DNA from: Azospirillum endophyticum | GTDB lineage: Bacteria > Pseudomonadota > Alphaproteobacteria > Azospirillales > Azospirillaceae | DNA: 64,000 nucleotides | Direction: 5' to 3' | Assembly (NCBI RefSeq): GCF_016595245.1 | Contig: NZ_JAENHM010000074.1 | Coordinates: 1 to 64,000 of the forward strand | In this document: one piece after another, positions 8,817 to 17,413 of the stretch | Position numbering within the stretch: position 1 is the first letter of the stretch | Layout of the letters: each line of letters starts with the position of its first letter | Made by a program: the position numbers and the translations under genes | Notes under the pieces: generated by a model | Database searches by the model: none | What the model saw: the letters and a program-made list of their open reading frames with translations, nothing else | What the model was told of the DNA's origin: nothing

Positions 8817-10376
8817 ATGGAAGCCTCCGATTCCCATGCCGCGCCGCTGGCGGACCTCATTGCCCGGCTGCACGGTCCGGCCGCGACCGGAGAGGCTTTG
8901 AAGGCGATTGCGGAGAGCTGCGAAGCCGTGAGGACGGCGGGGCTCGGAAACGACACCGAAGCGATGAAGACGCTGGACAGCGCAACCGTCAGCCTTGATC
9001 CGATCCTGCGGGAATCGGCTCTGGCCTATGTTTCCGCCGATCTCCACCGCTACCTGCACATCGTCGACATGCTGGACAATGTTCTGGACCTGGCGCCGCT
9101 GGAAGGCATCAACCAGATCTACTGGTCGATGCAGCGCCAGCTGTTCCTGATGCGCATGGACATGGCGTCGGTGCCCGATTTCGTCACCGACCGCCTGCTC
9201 CCGTTCTACGAGCGGTTCCTGCGGCAGATCTCGGTGCGGCTGGGTCTGACACCGGTTGCGAGGCAGCCGGGAATGCCCGGCACGGAGCGGGTGGTCATCG
9301 TGACGAACCAGTTCCTCTCCGCCGAACACCAGCCTTCGCGGGACCTGCTGCTGCTGGCGGTCCGGCTTCAGCGCGATCTTGGCCGGACGGTCCTTGTGCT
9401 CAACACCAACATGATGCCGGATCGCTATTACAGCCCCTTCGTCCCGCCCTTCGCCGCCACGGTCGAGGACAGGCTGTCGGGCGATCAGACGATCCGGTGT
9501 GGCGGCGAGCGGATCCGCATGCTGTCCTCCACCGCGCCCGGCCTCACCACAGACAAGCTGAGCAGCTTCCTGTCGGCGGTGGAGGCGTTCGATCCCGATC
9601 TGGTGATCGCCTTCGGCGGTTCGGTGATCGTCGCCGATCTGCTGGAAGGCACGCGTCCGGTGTTGTGCATCCCGACCACCAGTGGGCGGACCGTCTCGCT
9701 CGCCGACATCGTGCTGGATTTCGGCGGCCAGGCGCCGCCGGCCGGGAATGGCCGACTGGCCCGCTCCTGGCGGCCCGCCCGTTTCGGCTTGTCGCTGCGC
9801 CGCACCGGGGAAACCGCGACGCGGGCCGAGTTTTCTCTACCGGACGCCGCGTTCGTCTGCGTCGTGGTGGGCAATCGCCTCGATCTGGAGGCCGGCGGCG
9901 CTTTCCTTGACCTGCTGGGCCGGATTCTGGACGCCGTGCCGCGGGCGCTGGTTCTGTTCGCCGGCGGAGTCGAGAGCTTGCCCCGACGGCTGGCCGCCGA
10001 CCGCCACGCCGGTCGGTTGCGCTGTCTCGGCCATGTCGAGCGCATGGAAGCGTTGATGTCGGTCTGCGACCTGTTCCTGAACCCGCGCCGCACCGGCGGC
10101 GGAGCCGGGGCGGCGCAGGCGATGGCGGGCGGCGTGCCGGTGCTGGCCTTCGACGGCGGCGACGTGGCCAGCGTGGCCGGCCCATCCTTCCTGGTCGCGG
10201 ACGACGCGGCGTTCGTCGCCCGCGCCGCCGCCCTGGCCGACGATTCGGCGCTGCTGGCCGAAGCGAGGCGGGAGGCCCGCACCCGTTTCGCCACGGTGGA
10301 GCGGGAAGGCGCCGACGATCGGCAGCTCTCGGCCCATATGGCGGAGGCGATCGCCCTGTTCGGAAGGCGGAGATAG
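8817..10376 (+). CDS. Glycosyltransferase-type protein (GT-B-like), paralog of 43154-44779
   Basis: A 519-residue protein. The N-terminal ~150 residues are helical, and the remainder looks like a GT-B fold: FGGSVIVADLL in the middle, and LNPRRTGGGAGAAQAMAGGVPV near residue 425, which resembles the donor-sugar-binding loop of GT4/GT1 enzymes. Conserved blocks RQLFLMRMD, VTNQFLS, HQPSRDLL, LNTN, CIPTTSG and NPRRTGGGA also occur in the protein at 43154-44779, so the two are clear paralogs. The start ATG at 8817 (MEASDSH) is chosen because upstream in-frame sequence is Arg/Pro-rich and unlike coding sequence. It is followed 3 bp later by another glycosyltransferase-like gene, indicating an operon. 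Donor and acceptor are unknown. Confidence 0.85.
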   Translation: MEASDSHAAPLADLIARLHGPAATGEALKAIAESCEAVRTAGLGNDTEAMKTLDSATVSLDPILRESALAYVSADLHRYLHIVDMLDNVLDLAPLEGINQIYWSMQRQLFLMRMDMASVPDFVTDRLLPFYERFLRQISVRLGLTPVARQPGMPGTERVVIVTNQFLSAEHQPSRDLLLLAVRLQRDLGRTVLVLNTNMMPDRYYSPFVPPFAATVEDRLSGDQTIRCGGERIRMLSSTAPGLTTDKLSSFLSAVEAFDPDLVIAFGGSVIVADLLEGTRPVLCIPTTSGRTVSLADIVLDFGGQAPPAGNGRLARSWRPARFGLSLRRTGETATRAEFSLPDAAFVCVVVGNRLDLEAGGAFLDLLGRILDAVPRALVLFAGGVESLPRRLAADRHAGRLRCLGHVERMEALMSVCDLFLNPRRTGGGAGAAQAMAGGVPVLAFDGGDVASVAGPSFLVADDAAFVARAAALADDSALLAEARREARTRFATVEREGADDRQLSAHMAEAIALFGRRR

Positions 10377-10379
10377 GCC

Positions 10380-11603
10380 ATGCGCTTTCTCCTTTGCGGA
10401 CAGGGCACGTCGGAGATCCTTTGGTCGATCCATGCGGCTCTGATCGATCTCGGACACGAATCCGTGCTGGCGCTGCCCGATATTTCGCAGGAGCTGATCG
10501 ACCGGCGGATCGACGTCCTGTTCGTCCTGAACCTGTTCGAGATTCCCCGGCCGACGGTCGAGATGCTGCGCGCCTATATCGGTCAGTTCGGCGCGGAGCC
10601 GGCCATCATCCATATCTGCCTCAAGCACCCGCTGGAGGAGATCGGCGCCGGCACGGTGGAGCAAATCCGCGAGGCTGACCGCTGGATGACCGAACACGAT
10701 GTTTCGATGTGGTGCATGTGCCGGGGATCGGCGGAGCAAGCCGTCCGGCTCGGGCTGACCAGGGTCTTTCATCAGCCGCTGGGCGTCCATAGCTGGATCT
10801 ATACCGCACCGGCGGCGGACGGCTCGGTCGACCTGTACAAGCGCTGGATGGCACCGGATACGCCTGGACTGCGGCGTCACCCCTACGGCGCCATGAGGGG
10901 ACAGACCGACGTCGACGCCGAAGCGTCGGTGCGCGACCGCTTCCTCTATCTGGGGCAGGGTTGGCCGGACCATCTCGAATCCGGACGCGAGCCGGTTCCG
11001 TCGGCGATCCGGCGCGATGCTGAGGCGGTGGCCGCCGCGATGACGGAGCGGCCGATGCTGGACAGGCTGCAGGCGATGGACACCTGCGGGCTGACGGACC
11101 GCTCGGCTGACCCAGCCTGGACACTGGACTTCAACCGGGCCTTCACCATCGCCTTCGCGGTGGAGAACCGCCGCCGCTTCGCCGCCGCCCTGCGTCACGG
11201 CCTCGGCGACGGCTTCGCGCTGCGGGGCAATGGCTGGGCGCGGTTCGGCATCGAAGCAGGCCCGGTCTCACCCGCCCCGCGGAACGCCTATTCTGCCGCG
11301 GCGGCCTGCCTGGACTTCGGCAGCCTCGCCTATGACACCGCCATCTTCCCGAGAACGCTGGAGATCGTCAAACGGGGCGGCCTGCTGGTGAGTTGGCGCC
11401 ACGCCGACACCGACCGGCTTTTCGGCCCGCAAGAGGACGAGTTGACCTTCGTCGACGAGGCGGATGCGGTGCGCCTCCTCTCGGCATTGGCCAAGGAGTC
11501 CGACCGCCGCGCGAGGCTGCGGTCGGCGCATCTGGAGCATTGCTTCGACGCCCTGGCGCTGACCGCCATCCTGCCGCGGGTGGTCGGTCGCGCCGGCCGC
11601 TGA
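10380..11603 (+). CDS. CgeB-like glycosyltransferase family protein
   Basis: A 407-residue protein whose last third has the pattern of CgeB/GT1-like glycosyltransferases: AAACLDFGSLAYDTAIFPRTLEI is the block in which such proteins detect early nucleotide-sugar or acceptor positions, followed by KRGGLLVS. The N-terminus (MRFLLCGQGTSEILWSIHAAL) is a Rossmann-like strand-loop-helix. It begins 3 bp after the preceding glycosyltransferase gene with GGAAGG-type ribosome binding, so the two probably act on the same glycan. It converges on the Mfd-like gene with 24 bp between stops. Substrate unknown. Confidence 0.8.
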   Translation: MRFLLCGQGTSEILWSIHAALIDLGHESVLALPDISQELIDRRIDVLFVLNLFEIPRPTVEMLRAYIGQFGAEPAIIHICLKHPLEEIGAGTVEQIREADRWMTEHDVSMWCMCRGSAEQAVRLGLTRVFHQPLGVHSWIYTAPAADGSVDLYKRWMAPDTPGLRRHPYGAMRGQTDVDAEASVRDRFLYLGQGWPDHLESGREPVPSAIRRDAEAVAAAMTERPMLDRLQAMDTCGLTDRSADPAWTLDFNRAFTIAFAVENRRRFAAALRHGLGDGFALRGNGWARFGIEAGPVSPAPRNAYSAAAACLDFGSLAYDTAIFPRTLEIVKRGGLLVSWRHADTDRLFGPQEDELTFVDEADAVRLLSALAKESDRRARLRSAHLEHCFDALALTAILPRVVGRAGR

Positions 11604-11627
11604 CGGGACCTATTCCCGCTTTCGCCG

Positions 11628-14600
11628 CTACTCCCGCTTTCGCCGCCGGGCCTTGCGGACGATCGTCTCGACGCAGTCGAGCACACGGGCGGCATTGGCG
11701 AGCCGGCCATCGGCATCGGGCGCCTCCAGCGCGGCGGACAGCCGGTCGTCCTGGGCGCGCAGAAATCCCTTGGACCGTTTCGCCAGCGTCGCGGCCCTGG
11801 TCGCCGCGCGCTCGCCCCGCAGGGTGACGGCGACACCCGCCGGGCCGCAGCCGAGCGACGCGACGCCCAGCGCCCGGCAACGGCAGCGCAGGTCGGCGAT
11901 TGCCAGAAGGCGCACCACCGGGTCCGGCAACGGGCCGAAACGATCCTCCATCTCCTCGCGCAGGGCGTCCAGCTCACCCGCGTTGCGGGTGCGGGCGATG
12001 CGGCGGTGCAGGCCGATGCGCAGTTCCTCCTCCGGGATATAGGCCGACGGGATGCAATGCGGCACCGCGACCGCGACCTCCGGGTCCCAGCGTTCGTCCG
12101 GCTGGCGGCGCTGCGCCCGCAGGGCGTCGGCCAGGATGCGCTGGTAGAGTTCGGTCCCCACCGCACGCAGATGGCCGCTCTGGTCCTCGCCCAGCAGGTC
12201 GCCCGCGCCACGCTGGTCGAGGTCGAGCATGCTCAGCACGAAGCCGCCGCCCAGGCTTTCGATCACCTCCAGGGAACCGAGCCGGCGGGCCGCCCGCTCT
12301 TCCAGCGGGTGGTCGGGGTCGGTCAGCAGATAGGCATAACCCTGCACCGCGCCGCGACCGACCCGGCCGCGCAGCTGATGCAGCTGGCCGAGCCCGAACA
12401 GGTCGGGCCGGAACAGCAGCAGCGTGTTGGCGCGCGGGATGTCGATACCGGATTCGATGATCGGCGTCGCCAGCAGGATGTCGCTCTCGCCGTCGACGAA
12501 GCCCATCACCGCGTCGTCCAGCGCCGCCGCTCCCAGCCGGCCATGCGCCACCGCGATGCGGGCCGACGGCACCAGCTCTCGGATCCAGTCCTCCAGATCC
12601 TTCAGGTCGGCGATGCGCGGGGTGACGCAGAAGGCCTGGCCGCCGCGCGCCAGTTCGCGCAGCAGGGCGGCGCGGGCGGTGGTGGGGTCGCGCGGCGTCA
12701 CCGCGGTGCGCACGGGCCGGCGTCGGGCCGGCGGCGTGTCGATGATGCTGAGCCCTCGCAAGCCCGCCAATGCCCCCTGCAGCGTGCGGGGGATCGGCGT
12801 CGCGCTGAGTGCCAGGCTGTGGACGCCCTTGGTCCGCCGCTTCAGCGTCCGCTTCTGGGCGGCCCCGAAGCGCTGCTCCTCATCCACCACCATCAGGCCA
12901 AGACGATCGAACCGGACATCGTCGGACAGCAGCGCATGGGTGCCGATGACGATGTCGACCGACCCGTCGGCCAGCCCGGTGCGCACCCCGTCGGCTTCCG
13001 CCTTGGTCATGGCGCCCGTCAGGGGCTGCACCGTTACCCCGAAGCCGGCGAAACGGCGGCGGAATACCTCGAGATGCTGGCGGGCGAGGACGGAGGTCGG
13101 GGCCATCACCGCCACTTGATGGCCGGCGAAGACGGCCGCCGCCGCGGCACGCAAGGCCACCTCCGTCTTGCCGTAGCCGACATCGGCACAGACCAGATGG
13201 TCCATCGGATGGCCCTGGCGCATGGCATCGAGCACATCCTGGATGGCACGGCGTTGCCCGTCCGTAGGGTCGAAGCCGAAACGGGCGCCGAAGCGGCGCA
13301 TGCGGTCCGCCGGCGGGTCGATGACCGGCGCCGCTTCCCGCGCGCGGCGGCGGGCTCCCCGCAGGATGCCCTTGGCGGTCTCACCGATCTCCGCCTCCAG
13401 CGCGGCGCGGCGTTCCAGCCAATGGGCGTTCTTCAAGCTGTCGAGCCGGGCTCCGGTATCGGCGGAACCATGGCGCCACAAGCGGTCGAAATCGGCCGTC
13501 GGCACCAGCAGCCGGTCGTCATGGGCATAGTCCAGTACCAAAAAGTCGGCGGTGGTCCCTTCCCCGTCGTCGGCCGTGATGGTTTCCAGCCCGATCAGCC
13601 GGCCGATGCCATAGTCGAGATGCACGACGAAATCACCGGTCGCCAGTTCCGACGGAACCAGCGGCGGCCGGCCGGCCGCCGCTCCGCCCCGCTCCTCGGC
13701 GTGGCGCGGCGCCGCCAGGACGGTCATGCCGTCGCAGACGAAACCATCGGCCGTCCGCAGCGCCAGCACCGCGCAGTCGCCCGCCGCCAGCGGCGGATCG
13801 GGCCAGCGATCCAGCCGGGACACCGGACGCCCCAAAGCCGCGGACGCCCGTTGCGCCAGCTGGTCGGCTTCATCCGCATCCTGACCGGAGCGGGCGGCAA
13901 GCAGCACCGCCTTGCCCTCCTCGATCAGGGCCGCCGCGCGCCGCAGCAGCGTGCGCTCGGTCCGCACCGCCTCCACGGGACGGCCGACGCCCACCTCCAC
14001 CGGCAGCATCGGGCGGGCGGCGAGGCTTTGCGCAAGCGCGTCCGAGCCGATCAGCCGGCGCTCCAATGCCGGGACCGGCAGGACGCAGGCGTCGTCGCGG
14101 CGGATACGCCGGTCCAGGCCGGCCTCGGCCAGATCGTCTGCCCGCGCCTCGATGCGGTCGCGGGCGCCGGCATCCAGCACGATCAGCGCATCCGACAGCA
14201 GGTCCGACAGCAGCGGACAGTCGTCGAAGACATTGGGAAGCTGAAGGTCGAAGCCATAGGGCCGCAGGCCCTCCTCCAGATCCCGGCGCAGATCATCCGG
14301 CAGGCGAGCCCCCAGCCCGGCGAGCGTCGCGGCCAGCCGGTCGAGCATCTCCGGCCCGACGATCAGGTCGGTGACCGGTCCCAACGTGATTCCGTCGATC
14401 GCCTCTACCGAACGCTGGGACACCGGGTCGTAGAGGCGCAATTCACGGACCACTCCATCGGCGATGTCGCAGCGGACCGGCCGGTCGCAATGGCCGGGGA
14501 AGACCTCCACCACGGCACCGCGGATCGCCACCTCGCCGGGCTCGTCCACCCGGTCGTCCAGCACATAGCCGGTCCGGGCGAACCAACCGCGCCAGACCTC

Positions 14601-15044
14601 CTCGTCATAGGCCATCCCCCGCGTCAGGCGAAAACGTCCCCCCGCCCAGGCGTGGGGCGGCGGCAACCGCTGCAGCGCAAGATCGGCCGATGCCACCACC
14701 AAGCGGCCGGCCGCCGGGTCATCCGCCTCGGCAAGCCGCATCAGGCCGGCGGCGCGGCGTCCCAGCACGGCCCGCGACGGCGCGGCACGGTCACCCGCCG
14801 CCGTCTCGTCGATCGGCAGCAGGACGACGTCGAGATCGGGAGACAGGTCGCCGGCCAACCGGGCCAGTCGGGCGGCGCGCCCATCGCTGCGGGCAAGCAT
14901 CAGGACGCCGCCGGGCCGCCGGGCGAGGGCGGCCAACCGGACAGCCAGTTCGCCTTCGCTCTGCACGGTCAGGGTGGTGGGCGACGACGGGGCCGGGAGC
15001 GGCGCGTCGGGGCACGGATCGGCGACGGGAGCTCCGTCAAGCAT
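11628..15044 (-). CDS. Mfd-like transcription-repair coupling factor (probably divergent paralog)
   Basis: A 1138-residue helicase with Mfd architecture: a UvrB-like N-terminal module (~30-450), an RNA-polymerase-interacting CarD-like domain (GDFVVHLDYGIGRLIGLETI, about residues 470-490), then an SF2 translocase with Walker A ADVGYGKTEVALRAA, DEEQ box, SATPIPRTLQ, and the TRG-type region GLGQLHQLRGRVGR, ending in a C-terminal regulatory domain. Mfd strips stalled RNA polymerase at DNA damage and recruits UvrA. Several stretches depart from the usual alphaproteobacterial form, for example SATPIP for TATPIP, FRPDLFGLGQLHQL in the translocation motif, and DYGIGR for DHGIGR. I suspect a second, diverged copy, with a canonical mfd elsewhere in the genome. 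It stands alone, antisense to its neighbours. Confidence 0.85.
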   Translation of the reverse strand: MLDGAPVADPCPDAPLPAPSSPTTLTVQSEGELAVRLAALARRPGGVLMLARSDGRAARLARLAGDLSPDLDVVLLPIDETAAGDRAAPSRAVLGRRAAGLMRLAEADDPAAGRLVVASADLALQRLPPPHAWAGGRFRLTRGMAYDEEVWRGWFARTGYVLDDRVDEPGEVAIRGAVVEVFPGHCDRPVRCDIADGVVRELRLYDPVSQRSVEAIDGITLGPVTDLIVGPEMLDRLAATLAGLGARLPDDLRRDLEEGLRPYGFDLQLPNVFDDCPLLSDLLSDALIVLDAGARDRIEARADDLAEAGLDRRIRRDDACVLPVPALERRLIGSDALAQSLAARPMLPVEVGVGRPVEAVRTERTLLRRAAALIEEGKAVLLAARSGQDADEADQLAQRASAALGRPVSRLDRWPDPPLAAGDCAVLALRTADGFVCDGMTVLAAPRHAEERGGAAAGRPPLVPSELATGDFVVHLDYGIGRLIGLETITADDGEGTTADFLVLDYAHDDRLLVPTADFDRLWRHGSADTGARLDSLKNAHWLERRAALEAEIGETAKGILRGARRRAREAAPVIDPPADRMRRFGARFGFDPTDGQRRAIQDVLDAMRQGHPMDHLVCADVGYGKTEVALRAAAAAVFAGHQVAVMAPTSVLARQHLEVFRRRFAGFGVTVQPLTGAMTKAEADGVRTGLADGSVDIVIGTHALLSDDVRFDRLGLMVVDEEQRFGAAQKRTLKRRTKGVHSLALSATPIPRTLQGALAGLRGLSIIDTPPARRRPVRTAVTPRDPTTARAALLRELARGGQAFCVTPRIADLKDLEDWIRELVPSARIAVAHGRLGAAALDDAVMGFVDGESDILLATPIIESGIDIPRANTLLLFRPDLFGLGQLHQLRGRVGRGAVQGYAYLLTDPDHPLEERAARRLGSLEVIESLGGGFVLSMLDLDQRGAGDLLGEDQSGHLRAVGTELYQRILADALRAQRRQPDERWDPEVAVAVPHCIPSAYIPEEELRIGLHRRIARTRNAGELDALREEMEDRFGPLPDPVVRLLAIADLRCRCRALGVASLGCGPAGVAVTLRGERAATRAATLAKRSKGFLRAQDDRLSAALEAPDADGRLANAARVLDCVETIVRKARRRKRE

Positions 15045-15197
15045 GATGGACGCACATTGTGGGCAGGCTCCGGTCTATGACACCGCAAAGCGGCACCGCA
15101 GGGCCCCGGAGCGAGCGGGGGACGGCGGACCGCAGAGGGACAACACCGCCGGGGACCTCCCGGTTGCCTACCCTTCAGTCTATCGGAACCTTCCCGA

Positions 15198-15992
15198 TCA
15201 GTGCAGCACAAGCCAGCCGACCAGCACCGCCAGGAAGGCGCCGGCCGTCGACCCCAGCGCGCTCAGCAACGGCGACCAGCCGGCTCCGCCACCCTTCTCC
15301 GTCGATGCGTTGTCCATTCCCCGCAGGCTCTGGTCCATTCGCATCAGGAACACCTCCAGCCCGCCCACCCGCTCGCTCAGGTCGCGCAGGGATTCGGCCA
15401 AAGCGTCTGCCCGCTCGCCATGGACCGTTTCCAGACGGCAGGCATCGGCGCGTATCGCCGTCACCCCTTCGCCCGCATCCCGCAGCAACCGGCCGATGGT
15501 CTGCTGCGCGGCGGCGAGCTGGCGCTGGTCGCGACGGAGCCCGTCGATCCGCTCGCCGATGCGCTGCAGATGCGGCCCCAGCAGCCGGTCGAGCCGCTGG
15601 TCCTCCGGGTTGGGTTGGGCGAAAATCGCCGTTTCACCGGTAGAGGGCGAGCGCACCACCGCCACCACCCGCGACGGGTCCGCCCCTTCCGGCAGGGTCA
15701 CCTCCGCTTCGAAGGCATGGGCGCCGTCGCCGATGCCGCCACCGGCCAGATCGGGCCGCGGCCGGTCGGCCGCCACCCGCGCCAGCGTTTCCGGCGGTCC
15801 ACCGTCGCGCTCCAGCCGCAATTCCACCTCCAGCCGGTCGCCGGGATGGTTGCCGTCCCAGGCCCAGCCGAAGACCCGGCCCCCCTGCAAGGCGTCGATG
15901 TGACCGACGATCGCGGCCGCTTGGGGGGCGTCGAGCGGATCGGCCACGGGGGTGGAGTCGCGAAGCTCGACGATCTTGGCGGTGGCGGACAT
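15198..15992 (-). CDS. Membrane-anchored coiled-coil protein with N-terminal GW-type domain
   Basis: A 264-residue protein. Residues ~28-105 form a beta-rich module starting IVGHIDALQGGRVFGWAWD that resembles the small carbohydrate-locus domain also visible as GWLLDP and GWLHDP in the two large GT2-type proteins nearby. Residues ~120-225 are charged and helical with heptad character, probably a coiled coil. The last ~20 residues are a hydrophobic helix, giving a C-terminal membrane anchor (tail-anchored topology). It ends the minus-strand glycan gene series, 39 bp after the pyruvyltransferase-family gene. Function unknown; a scaffolding role for the glycosylation enzymes is inference. Confidence 0.75.
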   Translation of the reverse strand: MSATAKIVELRDSTPVADPLDAPQAAAIVGHIDALQGGRVFGWAWDGNHPGDRLEVELRLERDGGPPETLARVAADRPRPDLAGGGIGDGAHAFEAEVTLPEGADPSRVVAVVRSPSTGETAIFAQPNPEDQRLDRLLGPHLQRIGERIDGLRRDQRQLAAAQQTIGRLLRDAGEGVTAIRADACRLETVHGERADALAESLRDLSERVGGLEVFLMRMDQSLRGMDNASTEKGGGAGWSPLLSALGSTAGAFLAVLVGWLVLH

Positions 15993-16031
15993 GGACCGGC
16001 TTCCGGTTGTTGGGCTGGAGAGGGCTGACGC

Positions 16032-17219
16032 TTAAGCCGCCTTGCGCTCGGTAGCACGGCGCAGGGTGTGGCTGGGCATGCGGTGGGGGACGTAGTTCTC
16101 GTCCAGGAACTCCCGCATGTCGCGATAGCGCTGGTAGTAGGTGCGGTTGAACTTCTCGAACAGGCTCTGGTCCCAATACTCCTCAAGGACGAAGGGCTTG
16201 TCCGAGTAGACGTTGTAGCAGGGGATCGCGAAGGTCTCCGCGAACTCCGCCGTGCGGCTGTCATAGCTGAAATAGACCGACGGCGTGGCGTTCGACAGCG
16301 CCATCAGGTTGCCGTGCAGGCGGTAGCCCAGCACGAGATCCTTCGAGCGCACGAGGTTTTCATAATCGGCGACGACATCCGAATACCACAGGCGCTCGCG
16401 GTACAGCGCGTCCATTTCGTCGTCGAAATACCACTGCTTCAGCCAGGCGCTGTCATGAAGATGCGTCCAGGCCTCCGCCTTCTGCTCGTCGGTGCCCCAT
16501 AGCAGCTTCTTCTCCTCCACCTCGCCCTGCATCATCAGGACGGTGTCGAAGCGGCGGGAGATGTCCTTCACAAAATCGCGGTGGCGCTCCAGATACTTGC
16601 GAACATCCGGGGAATAATGCTTGGAGACCTCGCGACGCATGGTGATGCCGACCTTGCGCACGCTGTCGAACGCCGGCAGGTCGATGCGCAATTCCGGGTC
16701 GCGGTTGCGGAAGGCGGTCGGGCAGCCGACGATGCGGGTGTTCTTGATGCCGAGATCCCACAGCACTTCGGCGGTGTAGGTGCCACGTACGCCGAGCGTC
16801 GCCGACTTGTCGGCGATCATCCGCCAGATGCGCTTGCTTTCCTCGGTCAGCGTCAGCTTGCCGGTGGCCGGTGCCTGGGCGCCGACGCCGAAGGCGATGA
16901 CGGGGATGCGCAGCTTCGCCAGCACCTGGATGGTCGCCGCCGGCCAATCCATCGAATCGTGGATGTAGTTGCTGCCGCGCAGGAAGACGTAGTCGTATTC
17001 CGCGTTGATCCGGTCGACGGCCTCCTGCCGGAACTCGCGGATCTCCAGCACATCCAGCTTGTCGTAGGTCAGCAACTTCAGCGAAGAGTCGAAGACGAAG
17101 GCGTCGCCGATGTTGTGGTAGTGGTTGATGCTGCGCTGAATGTCCTGGTAGCTGTACCAACGCACGCAGTCGTGATCATAGACTTCGCCCGACGGAATCA
17201 TGACGAGGATGTTGGCCAC
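16032..17219 (-). CDS. Polysaccharide pyruvyl transferase family protein
   Basis: A 395-residue protein of the polysaccharide pyruvyl transferase family, which transfers pyruvate ketals from PEP or performs related sugar chemistry on surface glycans. Visible signs are the N-terminal nucleotide-type strand (MANILVMIPSGEVYDH), FGVGAQAP (about 125), the GVRGTYTAEVL block (about 162-172) with its invariant GxR, and GYRLHGNLMALSNATPSVYFSYDSRTAEF (about 300-328, split here only for reading), containing the conserved RLHG signature. The length is normal. It lies in the minus-strand glycan cluster behind an AT-rich 194-bp leader, which contains a perfect TTGATA/TATCAA palindrome at 17331-17343, so it may have its own promoter. 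Confidence 0.85.
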   Translation of the reverse strand: MANILVMIPSGEVYDHDCVRWYSYQDIQRSINHYHNIGDAFVFDSSLKLLTYDKLDVLEIREFRQEAVDRINAEYDYVFLRGSNYIHDSMDWPAATIQVLAKLRIPVIAFGVGAQAPATGKLTLTEESKRIWRMIADKSATLGVRGTYTAEVLWDLGIKNTRIVGCPTAFRNRDPELRIDLPAFDSVRKVGITMRREVSKHYSPDVRKYLERHRDFVKDISRRFDTVLMMQGEVEEKKLLWGTDEQKAEAWTHLHDSAWLKQWYFDDEMDALYRERLWYSDVVADYENLVRSKDLVLGYRLHGNLMALSNATPSVYFSYDSRTAEFAETFAIPCYNVYSDKPFVLEEYWDQSLFEKFNRTYYQRYRDMREFLDENYVPHRMPSHTLRRATERKAA

Positions 17220-17413
17220 GGCGGCTCTCCCTGGGTTGGGCGATAATGGGGATAGGTAGCGCCCGGGTCGTCGGCGGGCGATTTCGTGTCATAACGCAGA
17301 TCTTACTCGGAAGAACTTGCGGATTTCATTTTGATATTATCAAATTAATCTTCCTGTTTTGGAAAAATTATTCTGAGAATTCCAAATTATCACAGCATAT
17401 CGCGTTTTTCCTG

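Noticed and set aside
12006..15080. 1024-codon plus-strand open frame across the Mfd-like gene
   Set aside because: Antisense shadow of the helicase; no recognisable motifs and no ribosome site.
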